Source of the DNA: Actinomycetota bacterium
Lineage (GTDB): Bacteria; Actinomycetota; Acidimicrobiia; Spongiisociales; UBA5794
Direction of reading: 5' to 3'
NCBI GenBank assembly: GCA_030125685.1
Contig: JASJYA010000004.1
Location: 1-37,939, forward strand
DNA: 37,939 bases
The notes beneath the pieces are model-generated. The model was not told where the DNA came from and ran no database searches. It saw nothing but the letters and a program-made list of their open reading frames with translations. Made by a program: the position numbers and the translations under genes. Below, in pieces: positions 1 to 9,639 of the stretch. How positions within the stretch are numbered: the first letter of the stretch is position 1; each line of letters starts with the position of its first letter.

Positions 1-9
1 CCTGTCTTG

Positions 10-83
10 TCGGGACGGCCGGATTTGAACCGGCGACCCCCAGTCCCCCAGACTGGTGCGCTGCCATGCTGCGCCACGTCCCG
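10..83 (-). tRNA. tRNA-Pro (anticodon GGG)
   Basis: Reverse complement CGGGACGTGGCGCAGC...CCAGTCTGGGGGACTGG...GGTTCAAATCC...CGTCCCG forms a cloverleaf: 7-bp acceptor stem, TTCAAATC T-loop, anticodon loop CTGGGGG, discriminator A at 10. Confidence 0.95.
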
Positions 84-127
84 TTCGGCGGGAGATTAGG
101 AGTGACTGACCATCTACCGGCCTGGCG

Positions 128-286
128 TCAGTTGAGGATGTAGTCATTAACTGCTTGCACAACCCGAAGAATGAGATACAGCCCGCCTGCGCCGACGAGG
201 AGCAGGAAACTCCACGGCCAACCGGGATCGATGTCTTCGTCATTATCCGGTGGATGCTCTGTGTCGCCGTTCGGAAGTGCGGTCAT
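128..286 (-). CDS. 52-aa single-TM small protein, coupled to carboxylase beta gene (ATGA overlap)
   Basis: Translated by hand: MTALPNGDTEHPPDNDEDIDPGWPWSFLLLVGAGGLYLILRVVQAVNDYILN*. Its ATG (286..284) overlaps the upstream TGA (285..283). Absent from the ORF track because it is under 60 aa. Confidence 0.65.
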   Translation of the reverse strand: MTALPNGDTEHPPDNDEDIDPGWPWSFLLLVGAGGLYLILRVVQAVNDYILN

Positions 287-1803
287 ACGGGAGGGACCCC
301 GTGTCTGCGCTCGGAGAAGAACCGATCCTTCCCCTTCGCAATGCTGTAGCGCCTGATCAGCTCCTCGCGGAGGTCCTTCGGCTCGATGACGGCGTCGATC
401 ACGCCCTCGGCGGCGAGTCGCATGAGGTCCACGTCCTCTTCGTATTCGCTGCGTTTCTCCTCGATGAAAGCAGAGCGCTCAGGTTCCTCAAGACTCTCGA
501 TCGTGTTGAAGTACACGGCGTTGACCGCGGCCTCCGGCCCCATCACCGCAATCTCGGCCGTAGGCAGGGCGATCGTCGCTTCAGGCCTGAATCCCGGGCC
601 TGAAAACGCATACAGGCCCGCGCCGTACGCCTTACGGACGATGACGCTCACCCGTGGAACGGTTGCTTCCGCCATCGCGGTGATCATCTTTGCTCCGTGA
701 CGGATCATCCCCTGAGCTTCGACCTGGCGCCCGATCATGAAGCCCGGGACGTCAGCCAGGAAGAGCAGCGGGATGTTGAACGCGTCGCAGAGCCACATGA
801 AACGGGCTGCCTTGTCAGCCGAATCGATGAACAGCACGCCACCAAGATGATTTGGCTGGCTCGCAACGATTCCCACCGGGGTGCCGTCGAGCCTGGCGAA
901 ACCGGTGATCAGCTCACGGGCGAACAGATGCTTGATCGGGAAGAACGAGGCATCATCGACGAGGCCGTCGATGAAGTCCTGCATGTCGTAGGAGGCGCTC
1001 TCGTCGTCGGGCAGAACTGCTGTGATGTCAGCCGATGGATTCGGTATCTCAGCTTGATAGTCGTGAGGGTGGATCCTGTAGTTGTCAGCAACGTAGGAGA
1101 AGTACTCCTTTGCCCACTCAATGGCCTCCTCGTCGGAGTGCACGAGCGCGTCGCCACAGCCTGAAGTCTCGCAGTGCACCCTGGCCCCACCCATCTCCTC
1201 GAGCGTCGTGTGCTCGCCGATGACCATCTCTGCCATCCGTGGCGAACCGAGATACATCGATGCGCGTCCCTCCACCATCACCACGACATCGCAGAACGCC
1301 GGAATGTAAGCGCCACCCGCTGCAGACGGACCGAAGAGGCAGCAGATCTGTGGCACCCTGCCGGACAACCTGATCTGGTTGTAGAAGATCTTCCCCGCTC
1401 CCCTTCGGCCGGGGAAGAGGTCCACCTGGTCCGTGATGCGCGCTCCTGCAGAGTCGATGAGGTAGAAGACGGGCAGCAGTTCGTCGTACGCGGCCTCAAC
1501 GGCTCGGATCATCTTCTCAACGGTGATCTGCCCCCACGAACCGGCTTTCACGGTCGGGTCGTTGGCGATCACAATGACGGCTCGACCGTCGACGCGGGCT
1601 CTGCCGGTCACAACCCCGTCAGCGGCGAGATCAGCGTCATCATTGCGCACGAGGAGGCCGTCCTCGACGAAGCTCCCGGGATCGACGAGCAGCTCGACAC
1701 GGTCGCGGACGAAGAGCTTTCCCTGTGCCTTCAGCTTGTCGTGATATCGTTCCGGGCCACCGCCAAGAGCTCGCTCCGTCGCCTTTGAGAAGCGTTCATC
1801 CAT
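283..1803 (-). CDS. Acyl-CoA (propionyl/methylmalonyl-CoA type) carboxylase, carboxyltransferase beta subunit
   Basis: 506 aa with carboxyltransferase signatures (GSWGQITVEKMIRAVEAA, DSAGARITDQVDLFPGRRGAGKIFYNQ, GPSAAGGAYIPAFCDVVVMVEG, ALPTAEIAVMGPEAAVNAVY). Confidence 0.95.
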   Translation of the reverse strand: MDERFSKATERALGGGPERYHDKLKAQGKLFVRDRVELLVDPGSFVEDGLLVRNDDADLAADGVVTGRARVDGRAVIVIANDPTVKAGSWGQITVEKMIRAVEAAYDELLPVFYLIDSAGARITDQVDLFPGRRGAGKIFYNQIRLSGRVPQICCLFGPSAAGGAYIPAFCDVVVMVEGRASMYLGSPRMAEMVIGEHTTLEEMGGARVHCETSGCGDALVHSDEEAIEWAKEYFSYVADNYRIHPHDYQAEIPNPSADITAVLPDDESASYDMQDFIDGLVDDASFFPIKHLFARELITGFARLDGTPVGIVASQPNHLGGVLFIDSADKAARFMWLCDAFNIPLLFLADVPGFMIGRQVEAQGMIRHGAKMITAMAEATVPRVSVIVRKAYGAGLYAFSGPGFRPEATIALPTAEIAVMGPEAAVNAVYFNTIESLEEPERSAFIEEKRSEYEEDVDLMRLAAEGVIDAVIEPKDLREELIRRYSIAKGKDRFFSERRHGVPPV

Positions 1804-3113
1804 CAGTGCCGATCCCTCGTTCGGATCCTGATCGGCGTACCTGCGAAGTCATACGTCTCCCTAATGCGGTTCTCTATGAACCGAATGTAGTCGCTCCCAA
1901 GCTCACCGCCGCGCACGAAGAGGATGAACGTAGGCGGTTCCGTCTCCGCCTGGACCGCGTACAGGATCTTCGGTCGTCTCCCCTTGCGCATCGGAGGTGG
2001 ATGCGCCTCCTGGAGCGAACGGACTAGTCGGTTGACCTCTGCCGCCGGGATGCGCTGCCTTCGGTGTTCGAGAACCATGGTGATGTATTTGGGCAACCGG
2101 TGTGTGCGGGCGCCTGTGAGAGCGGATATTCGTAGAATTGGCGCCCAGTCGACGAAGGCGAGGCGATCGGCGACGGAGTCCTCTGTCTCGAATCGTTCAT
2201 CTTCAGTGAGCTCGTCCCACTTGTTGAGAACGAGAATGAGACCTGCCCCGGCCTTCGCGATCTCCTCTGCGAGACGCTGATCCTGATGAGATGCGCCTCT
2301 CTGGCCGTCGATCAGAAAGAGCACCACATCCGCTTCACGGACAACGGCGTGGGCGCGCAGCACGGAGTAATAGTCCGTGTCATCTGCAATCTTGGTGTTT
2401 CGCTTGATTCCCGCGGTGTCGATCACCTCGAAGTACTCACCGTCGATCTCAACGACGAGGTTGATCGGATCCCGAGTTGTGCCGGGAACGTCAGAGACCA
2501 GTACCCGGTCGGATCCTGCGAGCCGGTTCAACAGAGTTGACTTGCCGACATTCGGCCTCCCGACGATCGCGAGGCTCGCAATGACGTCCGGCGCCGGATC
2601 GCCTTCAAGGTCAGCCGGCAGAGCCTCAACGAGTCTGTCGAGGAATTCGCCTGTGTTTCTGCCCCCAAGAGCCGAAATCGGAATCGGACTCCCGAGGCCG
2701 AGTCCCCACAGATGAGCGAGGTCTGACTCGGCCGCAGGCGAATCGGCTTTGTTCGCGACGAGGATGTGCTTGACAGATGAACGCTGCAGGATGCGCGCGA
2801 TGCCCATGTCATCGTCTGTGACCTCGGTCGTCGCGTCAGCAACGAAGACGACGAGGTCGGCGCCGGCCACGGCGGCCTCAGCTTGGGCGCGTATGTCTGT
2901 TGTGAGCTTCCCCTGAGGCTTCGCCTCCCACCCGCCTGTGTCTACAAGATGAAAGGGGGTCCCCGCCCACTCGGCGTCGAACTGCCTTCGGTCGCGCGTC
3001 ACGCCGGCCTCCACGTTCGTAACGGCGGCCCTGCGCCGCAGAATGCGGTTGACCAGGGTTGATTTGCCAACGTTCGGTCGGCCCAGAATGACGACTACCG
3101 GGAGCCTGGTCAT
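1803..3113 (-). CDS. der: Ribosome biogenesis GTPase Der (EngA)
   Basis: Two tandem G domains (GRPNVGKSTLVNRIL, GRPNVGKSTLLNRLAG), NKWD, C-terminal KH-like domain. Confidence 0.97.
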   Translation of the reverse strand: MTRLPVVVILGRPNVGKSTLVNRILRRRAAVTNVEAGVTRDRRQFDAEWAGTPFHLVDTGGWEAKPQGKLTTDIRAQAEAAVAGADLVVFVADATTEVTDDDMGIARILQRSSVKHILVANKADSPAAESDLAHLWGLGLGSPIPISALGGRNTGEFLDRLVEALPADLEGDPAPDVIASLAIVGRPNVGKSTLLNRLAGSDRVLVSDVPGTTRDPINLVVEIDGEYFEVIDTAGIKRNTKIADDTDYYSVLRAHAVVREADVVLFLIDGQRGASHQDQRLAEEIAKAGAGLILVLNKWDELTEDERFETEDSVADRLAFVDWAPILRISALTGARTHRLPKYITMVLEHRRQRIPAAEVNRLVRSLQEAHPPPMRKGRRPKILYAVQAETEPPTFILFVRGGELGSDYIRFIENRIRETYDFAGTPIRIRTRDRH

Positions 3114-4489
3114 CGGGCAGCCCCCACAAGCCCGGCCGCCGTAGCCGGTGCAACAACGACAGGCGCGGACGCATGCTCGATGACGTCAGCGAGCGGGACA
3201 TCGTCGATAAAGACGTCTCCTGACAGCGCGACGTCAGGAATGACGTACGCTCCGGCAGGTTCCGAATCCCGATTAATCGTGTTAATGATGTCTTCTCCAA
3301 CCATCAGGCCTGCTACGGCGGCGTTGCCGCCAAAGAATTCGTTCGGAACTTCAAGCACGCGGATCTCGCGGGCGGCCAGGCCTTCTAAACGGCGTCGCAC
3401 CGGTTCGAGGACCGCCCTGCCGTAGGACCCCGTGACAACGACGAGCGGGCCTGCGTCCGGGTGCGGATCAGGCGACGCGTGACGTATGGCCCGATACCCC
3501 TCGGCCGGCGCCGCAGGCACCGAGCGCCACTCCCCCGTGACGATAGGCGCCGTTGACGAAGAACCTCGTTCCATGCGGTCAATTTCGTCGTAGAAGGCCC
3601 GAACCATCCCGATGCCGTTCTCGTGTTGTTGGTACCCGTCGTAATGATCCGCTGCAGGGACTTCGATGCCTGCTGTGACATACAACTCGTCAGAGGCTTG
3701 GAAGATCCGCCTGCCAATCCGACGTAACGCTTCTTCCTGCCAGAAAGCGATGATTGAGAGGTCGCTCGCAGCTTGGTCCGGCGTGTGCACCGAGAGTTCG
3801 TCTTCCGAGTTGAATTTAGAGAGGCCGAGAGGGACGATGCCGAGGGTCTCCAATCGCGAGAACCGAGTGATCGTCTCGGCGAGGGTACGTTCGAGGATGC
3901 CTCCGTTGTTGATGCCGGGACACAGCACAATCTGCCCGTGCACCGTGATGTCGCTCTCGAGAAGAGCGGCAAGCCATCGAAGGCTCGTCGCGCCTCTCCG
4001 GTTCCGAAGCATCTCAGCTCGAATGTCCGGGTCTGTCGCGTGGATGGAGACGTACAGAGGGCCGAGTCCATCCTCAACGACACGGGCAAGATCGAGTTCC
4101 GTGAACCGAGTAAGGGTCGTGAAGTTGCCGTATAGAAAGGACAACCGATAGTCGTCGTCCTTGAGATAGAGCGAAGTTCTCATCCCGGGCGGCAATTGGT
4201 ATATGAAGCAGAATGCACAGTGGTTGTCACATGTTTGGACACGATCGAAGATCGAAGAGCCAAGCCTCAGCCCGATCGGCGCGCCCTCCGGTTTGACGAT
4301 CGCAGCCTCGTAGTCTCTTCCGTCCCGCCTGAGACGGAATACGGGATCTGCGTCATCGACGAGCTGCTGATACTCGATGACATCATTAGGAATCACACCG
4401 TTGATCGACACGAGTTCGTCGCCTGGGGCGAGACCTGACGCGTCTGCTGGTGAGCCTGCAATCACTTCGAGAATTGTTGGCAGAGACAT
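3110..4489 (-). CDS. DUF512-family radical SAM protein with N-terminal PDZ-like domain
   Basis: CDNHCAFCF radical-SAM Cys motif, YLKDDDYRLSFLYGNFTTLT, N-terminal SPADASGLAPGDELVSINGV. Start chosen at MSLPTILEV; the ORF track begins at 4522. Confidence 0.9.
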   Translation of the reverse strand: MSLPTILEVIAGSPADASGLAPGDELVSINGVIPNDVIEYQQLVDDADPVFRLRRDGRDYEAAIVKPEGAPIGLRLGSSIFDRVQTCDNHCAFCFIYQLPPGMRTSLYLKDDDYRLSFLYGNFTTLTRFTELDLARVVEDGLGPLYVSIHATDPDIRAEMLRNRRGATSLRWLAALLESDITVHGQIVLCPGINNGGILERTLAETITRFSRLETLGIVPLGLSKFNSEDELSVHTPDQAASDLSIIAFWQEEALRRIGRRIFQASDELYVTAGIEVPAADHYDGYQQHENGIGMVRAFYDEIDRMERGSSSTAPIVTGEWRSVPAAPAEGYRAIRHASPDPHPDAGPLVVVTGSYGRAVLEPVRRRLEGLAAREIRVLEVPNEFFGGNAAVAGLMVGEDIINTINRDSEPAGAYVIPDVALSGDVFIDDVPLADVIEHASAPVVVAPATAAGLVGAAR

Positions 4490-4563
4490 GAGTCGCGAGG
4501 ATACCGCCCCTAATCGGAACAACAGGCCCCGAACAACGAGCGAGCGCCTCCTAACCTGTCTCC

Positions 4564-5610
4564 ATGGCAGCCACCGTCCTTCTCGCAGAGCCGCGCGGCT
4601 TCTGCGCGGGTGTCGAAATGGCTATCAAGGCTCTCACATGGATGGTGCAAGTCTTCGAGCCGCCTGTGTACTGCTACCACGAGATTGTTCACAACGCTGC
4701 CGTCGTCGCCGCATTTGAAGATGCAGGCGTCGTGTTTGTCGATGACATCTCGGATGTCCCTGAGGGCCACCCGGTGATGCTGTCAGCGCACGGCTCAGCG
4801 CCAGGGGTGGTGTCGGACGCGCACGACCGCGCGGCTGTGATGATTGACGCCGTGTGTCCCCTCGTCACCAAGGTACACCACGAGGTTCGTCGCATGGCCG
4901 AAAAGGGCTACGACATCATCTATGTCGGTCACGAGGGACACGACGAAGCGATCGGAGCGATGGCTGAGGCGCCGGGCGCGACCCAACTCGTTGATCCGAG
5001 AGTCGGACTCGCCGGCTTCTCCCCCCGCGACAAAGGCGGTGTCGCGCTCCTTGCTCAGACAACGCTCGGGCTGTACGAGTGGGAGGGTGTGCTCGCCGAC
5101 GCCGAGGAACGGTTTCCGGATCTGTGGACGGCTCGCAGAAGTGACCTGTGCTACGCGACGACGAATCGCCAGACAGCGATTCAGGAACTCGCGTCTCGTT
5201 CCGACGTGCTGCTTGTCGTCGGGTCTGAAAACTCGTCGAACACTCAGGCGCTGGTGCGAGTGGGGCGCAATGCCGGTGTACCGACGTACCGAGTGGACAG
5301 TGCTGCAGATATCGAACCGGCTTGGTTGGATGGAGCGGAGATCGTCGGGGTCACCGCCGGAGCGTCTGCGCCTGACCAGAGGGTTCAGAAAGTCATCGAA
5401 TATGTTGCGCCTACACGAGGTGTCGAGACGGTCCGCGTGACCGCCGAGGATGAGTACTTCCCTCTCCCGCCACAGCTCCGTCGCTTCATGGCTGCTCTCC
5501 AGTCACTCGTCGAGGGGGGCGTGGCATGCCGGACCCCTGGTCTCCCTGGACCGATCGAGAACGACCGGGAATTCACCGCGACAGAGGCGCTCGCGATCCT
5601 GGGGGTGTGA
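4564..5610 (+). CDS. ispH: 4-hydroxy-3-methylbut-2-enyl diphosphate reductase
   Basis: EPRGFCAGVEMAI, HEIVHN, SAHGSAPGV, DAVCPLVTKVH, DLCYATTNRQ and GVTAGAS are typical of IspH/LytB. Confidence 0.97.
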   Translation: MAATVLLAEPRGFCAGVEMAIKALTWMVQVFEPPVYCYHEIVHNAAVVAAFEDAGVVFVDDISDVPEGHPVMLSAHGSAPGVVSDAHDRAAVMIDAVCPLVTKVHHEVRRMAEKGYDIIYVGHEGHDEAIGAMAEAPGATQLVDPRVGLAGFSPRDKGGVALLAQTTLGLYEWEGVLADAEERFPDLWTARRSDLCYATTNRQTAIQELASRSDVLLVVGSENSSNTQALVRVGRNAGVPTYRVDSAADIEPAWLDGAEIVGVTAGASAPDQRVQKVIEYVAPTRGVETVRVTAEDEYFPLPPQLRRFMAALQSLVEGGVACRTPGLPGPIENDREFTATEALAILGV

Positions 5611-5621
5611 ATGAGAACGCA

Positions 5622-6272
5622 CTACGTACTTCTGCCTTCTACGATCGAGATGATGCTCTCAACCACCTCTTCGATACTCAATTCTGAGGTGTCGATCACC
5701 GTGGCGTCGTCGGCTGGACGGAGGGGGGAGGCGGTGCGCGTTGAATCTGCGTGGTCCCTTGCCTCGATCGCTGCCGCGATCTCTTCCACGGTCCTGCCTT
5801 GCGCCTCGGCGTCACCCGCCCGTCGTCGCGCGCGCACGAGGGGGCTTGCAGTGAGATAGATCTTGACGGGTGCGTCGGAGAACACGACCGTTCCGATGTC
5901 CCGGCCCTCTACGACTGCTGCGCCTCCCTGGTCTTGAACCCATCGTCGTTGCATATCGACGATCACGGTTCGTACTCTCGGATGGGCGGAGAGAGCGCTG
6001 ACATTTCGGGTCACTTCGTCAGACCGCACAGCGACGGCGACAGGTCCCCCGTCGAGCATGATCCCACTCTCGGCGTAGTCGATATCGTGTTCGGCCAGCT
6101 CGCTAAGAATCGCGTCCTCAGCCCCGATGTCGATGCCTGCTTGGACGACAGCAAGGGTCGCAGCCCGGTATGTGGCGCCGGTATCGAGATAGCTCAGACC
6201 GAGCCGATCGGCGACCTTTCGCGATACGGTGCTCTTCCCTACCCCGCTCGGACCGTCCATAGCGATTACCAC
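5622..6272 (-). CDS. cmk: Cytidylate kinase
   Basis: MVIAMDGPSGVGKSTVSRKVADRLGLSYLDTGATYRA and VVEGRDIGTVVF. Confidence 0.96.
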   Translation of the reverse strand: MVIAMDGPSGVGKSTVSRKVADRLGLSYLDTGATYRAATLAVVQAGIDIGAEDAILSELAEHDIDYAESGIMLDGGPVAVAVRSDEVTRNVSALSAHPRVRTVIVDMQRRWVQDQGGAAVVEGRDIGTVVFSDAPVKIYLTASPLVRARRRAGDAEAQGRTVEEIAAAIEARDHADSTRTASPLRPADDATVIDTSELSIEEVVESIISIVEGRST

Positions 6273-7537
6273 AGCATCGCCAAGGTCTCATAAAACCCAG
6301 GCCAAGACACCGCAGCGACATCTGCATCGCGAATCGTCACCGGCCCGTCGGCCGTAAGGGCCGCGACGGCGGCAGCCATCGCGATACGGTGATCCCGATC
6401 GGTTTCGACAACGCCGCCTTCGAGGAATCCCGTCCCAACAACCTCGAAGCCATCGTCGGTCGTTTCAATGCCGCCCCCGAGAGCTCGAATCATGGCAGCG
6501 ATCGAAGCGATCCGATCCGACTCCTTGACCCGTAGCTCAGATGCATCGGACACACGCGTAATCCCTTCCGCGAACACCCCTACCACGGCCACCAGAGGAA
6601 TTTCGTCCAAAGCCGACGCGAGGAGATCGCCGGAGATATCGACTGCGGCAAGCGACCGACCTCTGACGACGACATTGCCGATCGGATCACCGCCGACGTC
6701 TCCGGTGACCACAGCCTCTACCTCGGCGCCCATCTTTTCAAGGATCTGAAGGAAGCCCAGTCGTCCCGCATTGAGGGAGATGGTCGGTGTGAGCACTTCA
6801 GCGCCCGGCTGCACGGCTGCGAGCGCCCAGAGGAATGCAGCCGACGATGGGTCGCCTGGAATGTCGTACCGAGCGGGAGCGATCGGTCCAGGGCGTACGG
6901 TGAAGGCCGTGGCTGAGGTCCACTCCCCCCTGCCTGCTGCGTTGAGCCACCGCTCCGTGTGATCCCTGAATCCAGCAGGTGAATCGATCGTCGATGGCCC
7001 GGAGGCGTTCAAGGCTGCAAGCTCGAATGCTGACCGCACCTGGGCTGAGGCTACCTCGATTGTCACGGACCCCCCGCGTGCATCGTTGACGCCGCCGACG
7101 GCCAGCGGCGCCGTCCCCTCAGGCGATGTCTCGATGCGCCCGCCGAGCACGCGCAGCGGTTCGACAAGTCGGTGCATGGGCCGACCGGCCAAGGAAGCGT
7201 CGCCGACCAGTGTCGCTTGCACACTGGACGTCGAAAGCACGCCGGCGAGAAGCCGCATCGTTGTCCCTGAGTTGCCGCAGTCGATGGGCGCGTCCGGTGT
7301 ACTCCAATTCGCGATTCCCGGCGAGCGGATCTTCTCGTCTGTGATTGTTACGCCGAGTTGTCCGAGTGCCGTGACAGTCGATTGAACGTCTGCTCCCGGA
7401 CCCAATCCAGTCACCACACTGTCTCCCTCTGCAATCGCTGCTAACAGCAACGCTCGATGGGAAAGAGACTTATCGCCGGGAACCTGTACCTCCGCACGAA
7501 GCAGCTTGTGCGGGTTCTTGATCGTTCGGTCAGCCAT
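6266..7537 (-). CDS. aroA: 3-phosphoshikimate 1-carboxyvinyltransferase (EPSP synthase)
   Basis: VPGDKSLSHRALLLAAIAEG, NSGTTMRLLAG, DHRIAMAAAVAALTADGP. Start set at MADRTIKNPHK; the longer tracked ORF reads into rluB. Confidence 0.95.
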   Translation of the reverse strand: MADRTIKNPHKLLRAEVQVPGDKSLSHRALLLAAIAEGDSVVTGLGPGADVQSTVTALGQLGVTITDEKIRSPGIANWSTPDAPIDCGNSGTTMRLLAGVLSTSSVQATLVGDASLAGRPMHRLVEPLRVLGGRIETSPEGTAPLAVGGVNDARGGSVTIEVASAQVRSAFELAALNASGPSTIDSPAGFRDHTERWLNAAGRGEWTSATAFTVRPGPIAPARYDIPGDPSSAAFLWALAAVQPGAEVLTPTISLNAGRLGFLQILEKMGAEVEAVVTGDVGGDPIGNVVVRGRSLAAVDISGDLLASALDEIPLVAVVGVFAEGITRVSDASELRVKESDRIASIAAMIRALGGGIETTDDGFEVVGTGFLEGGVVETDRDHRIAMAAAVAALTADGPVTIRDADVAAVSWPGFYETLAMLW

Positions 7538-8258
7538 CGGCGTCTCCCACCTGGGACCGTGCGTAGATGTCGCGGATCTCGTCGAGGCTGAGCGCCCGGT
7601 ACTTGCCCGGTGCAAGGCTTCTGTCCGAGATACCCGCGATCGAGGTGCGTACGAGGCGTGCAACGTCGAATCCCATAGCCAGGAACATACGGCGGATCTC
7701 CCGCTTCCTGCCCTCGGTCATCGTGACCTCGACGATCGTCCTGCCTTGGGAGGAGTCGATGATCCGAACCCGTTTCGCACGCGCTTGACCGTCGTCGAGT
7801 TCGATGCCGGTTGTGAGACGGTTCACTTGGGCGGTCGAAACGGGTTTCTCGATCATCACGTGGTAGATCTTCTCGATGCCGTACCGAGGATGTGTGACCC
7901 TGAGTGCGAGGTCGCCGTCGTTCGTCATGAGTATCAGCCCTTCAGAACGTAGATCGAGCCTTCCAACGGGGTTCGTCACGGGTTCAGGCGGAACCAGCGA
8001 GCGGATCGTCTGGCGGCCTTGGGGGTCGGACATCGTTGACACCACGCCGGTCGGCTTGTACACAAGCCAGGTGACGAGGTCAGGATCCAGGGGAATTTCG
8101 ACGCCGTCGATTGCCACAGCATCCTCGGTGGGATCAATACGTTGGCCGATCTGAGCGGGTTCGCCGTTCACAGTCACTCTGCCCCGTTGGATGAGGATGT
8201 CCGCTCTGCGCCGTGAGGCAAAACCCGATCTTGCGATCAGCTTGTTCAGTCGTTCGAT
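7530..8258 (-). CDS. rluB: 23S rRNA pseudouridine synthase, RluB/RsuA family (non-canonical start)
   Basis: Catalytic GRLDLRSEGLILMTNDG and GRKREIRRMF. The frame continues upstream of the tracked GTG (8177) through an S4 domain (ERLNKLIARSGFASRRRADILIQRGRVTVNG). No ATG/GTG/TTG is available there. Candidates are ATC at 8258 (GGAGGG 5') or CTG at 8249 (CTGA overlap with scpB stop). Confidence 0.88.
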   Translation of the reverse strand: MERLNKLIARSGFASRRRADILIQRGRVTVNGEPAQIGQRIDPTEDAVAIDGVEIPLDPDLVTWLVYKPTGVVSTMSDPQGRQTIRSLVPPEPVTNPVGRLDLRSEGLILMTNDGDLALRVTHPRYGIEKIYHVMIEKPVSTAQVNRLTTGIELDDGQARAKRVRIIDSSQGRTIVEVTMTEGRKREIRRMFLAMGFDVARLVRTSIAGISDRSLAPGKYRALSLDEIRDIYARSQVGDADG

Positions 8259-8815
8259 GATCCCTCCGGCCTCATCGGGAGTTCCAGTGTTTCCACGATC
8301 TGAGCAGGTGGGACGTGGTCCGCTAGCGGGGGAAGATCGACGATCGACGCAACGCCGAGCTTCTCGAGGAACATGTCGGTTGTTCCATACAGCACAGCCT
8401 GGCCGGGACCGGGAGCTCGCGCGATCTCCGTCACGAGGCCTCGCCTCTCGAGCGTCTTGAGAGCGTGGTCGGAGTCGACTCCCCTGATTTCAGAGACCTG
8501 GCCACGGCTGACGGGTTGCTTGTATGCAACGACGGCGAGTGCTTCGAGCGCGGCGGCGGAGAGGCGTTTCGCCCTCTCCGTGGTTGCGAACCGTTCGAGA
8601 TAAGGAAGCGCATCCGGGTGTGTGTACAGCCTCCAGCCTCCCCCGACATTTCTCAGAACGACTCCGCGGCTCGCTCCGAGAGTCGACGCGAGCTCTTCAA
8701 GGGCTGCTTCTATGTCGGATCTTGGTTGCTCGGTGACTTCGGCCAGTTCAGCCGACGTAACCGGTTCCTCGGCCACGAAGAGGATCGCTTCGAGGACGGT
8801 TGTGGTGTCGATCAT
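8246..8815 (-). CDS. scpB: Segregation and condensation protein B
   Basis: LEAILFVAEEPV, LSAAALEALAVVAYKQPVSRGQVSEIRGVDSDHALKTLERRGLV; adjacent to scpA. Confidence 0.95.
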   Translation of the reverse strand: MIDTTTVLEAILFVAEEPVTSAELAEVTEQPRSDIEAALEELASTLGASRGVVLRNVGGGWRLYTHPDALPYLERFATTERAKRLSAAALEALAVVAYKQPVSRGQVSEIRGVDSDHALKTLERRGLVTEIARAPGPGQAVLYGTTDMFLEKLGVASIVDLPPLADHVPPAQIVETLELPMRPEGSSND

Positions 8816-9588
8816 GCTTCTCCTTCGTGGCCGAGTCCAGCCCGGAATCGATTATCTGCGGCTTGTCTGTCGTAGGCCAATGAGATCGTCTCGTATGGTT
8901 GGGCCTGGCTCACATGCACGATCCCCCATCGAGCGAGCTCCAGCAAGGCGAGAAAGTAGGCGACAACTTCGGTGTCGTGCGTGCAGTGAGCAACCACATC
9001 GTCGAATTCCGCGGTGATGAGAGTCGCCATGCGGGCCTGCAGATCGACCATGGAGTCCTGGACCGAAGGCATGTCCAGATCGAGGTGGTCGACGTCTGGG
9101 TCGAGGTCCGGAATCGTGAAGACCATCTCTGCAATCGCTGCCAGCCTCGCGGCGTCGATGTCGAGAATGGTTTCGGGCACGGAAGCAGCCAGGCCTGGCG
9201 GAAGACCGAAGGACCTCGGTACGTATCTCTCTGCTGCCTCCATGCGGTGCCGCAGCACGGCAGCGACATCTTTGAACGTGAGACACGCGAGGAGGCGGGA
9301 GAGCAGTCGATCCCGTTCTTCTCCAAGCGCCAGCTCCTCGTCGAGATCAATCGGCTCGTCGTCAGGAAGGAGGTGGCGTGCCTTGATCTGGATCAATGTT
9401 GCGGCGATGAGAAGGAACTCGCTGGTTCCGTCGAGATCGAGTTCGTGCATGTCGTCGAGGAACGTGATGTACTCGTTCACGACATCGAGCAGGCTCAGCT
9501 CGGTGATGTCGAGCTGGTGCGACGTGATGAGCTGAAGCAGGAGGTCGAGCGGACCTTCGAACACTCGTGTGCGAACTTCGAATGACAT
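8812..9588 (-). CDS. scpA: Segregation and condensation protein A
   Basis: FEGPLDLLLQLITSHQLDITELSLLDVVNEYI; ATGA overlap with scpB. Confidence 0.95.
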   Translation of the reverse strand: MSFEVRTRVFEGPLDLLLQLITSHQLDITELSLLDVVNEYITFLDDMHELDLDGTSEFLLIAATLIQIKARHLLPDDEPIDLDEELALGEERDRLLSRLLACLTFKDVAAVLRHRMEAAERYVPRSFGLPPGLAASVPETILDIDAARLAAIAEMVFTIPDLDPDVDHLDLDMPSVQDSMVDLQARMATLITAEFDDVVAHCTHDTEVVAYFLALLELARWGIVHVSQAQPYETISLAYDRQAADNRFRAGLGHEGEA

Positions 9589-9604
9589 CGGCGGTCATGG
9601 TACC

Positions 9605-9634
9605 GGACAGACACCACACACCAGACACCAGACC
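9605..9634. repeat. Short degenerate tandem repeat (CCAGACA-like) between HD gene and scpA
   Basis: ggacagacaccacacaccagacaccagacc. Confidence 0.65.
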
Positions 9635-9639
9635 GGAGG

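Noticed and set aside
6266-7663. Long N-terminal extension of aroA (MHASYAPRSRV...)
   Set aside because: It reads in a second frame across the 3' end of rluB; EPSP synthase homology begins at MADRTIKNPHKL.
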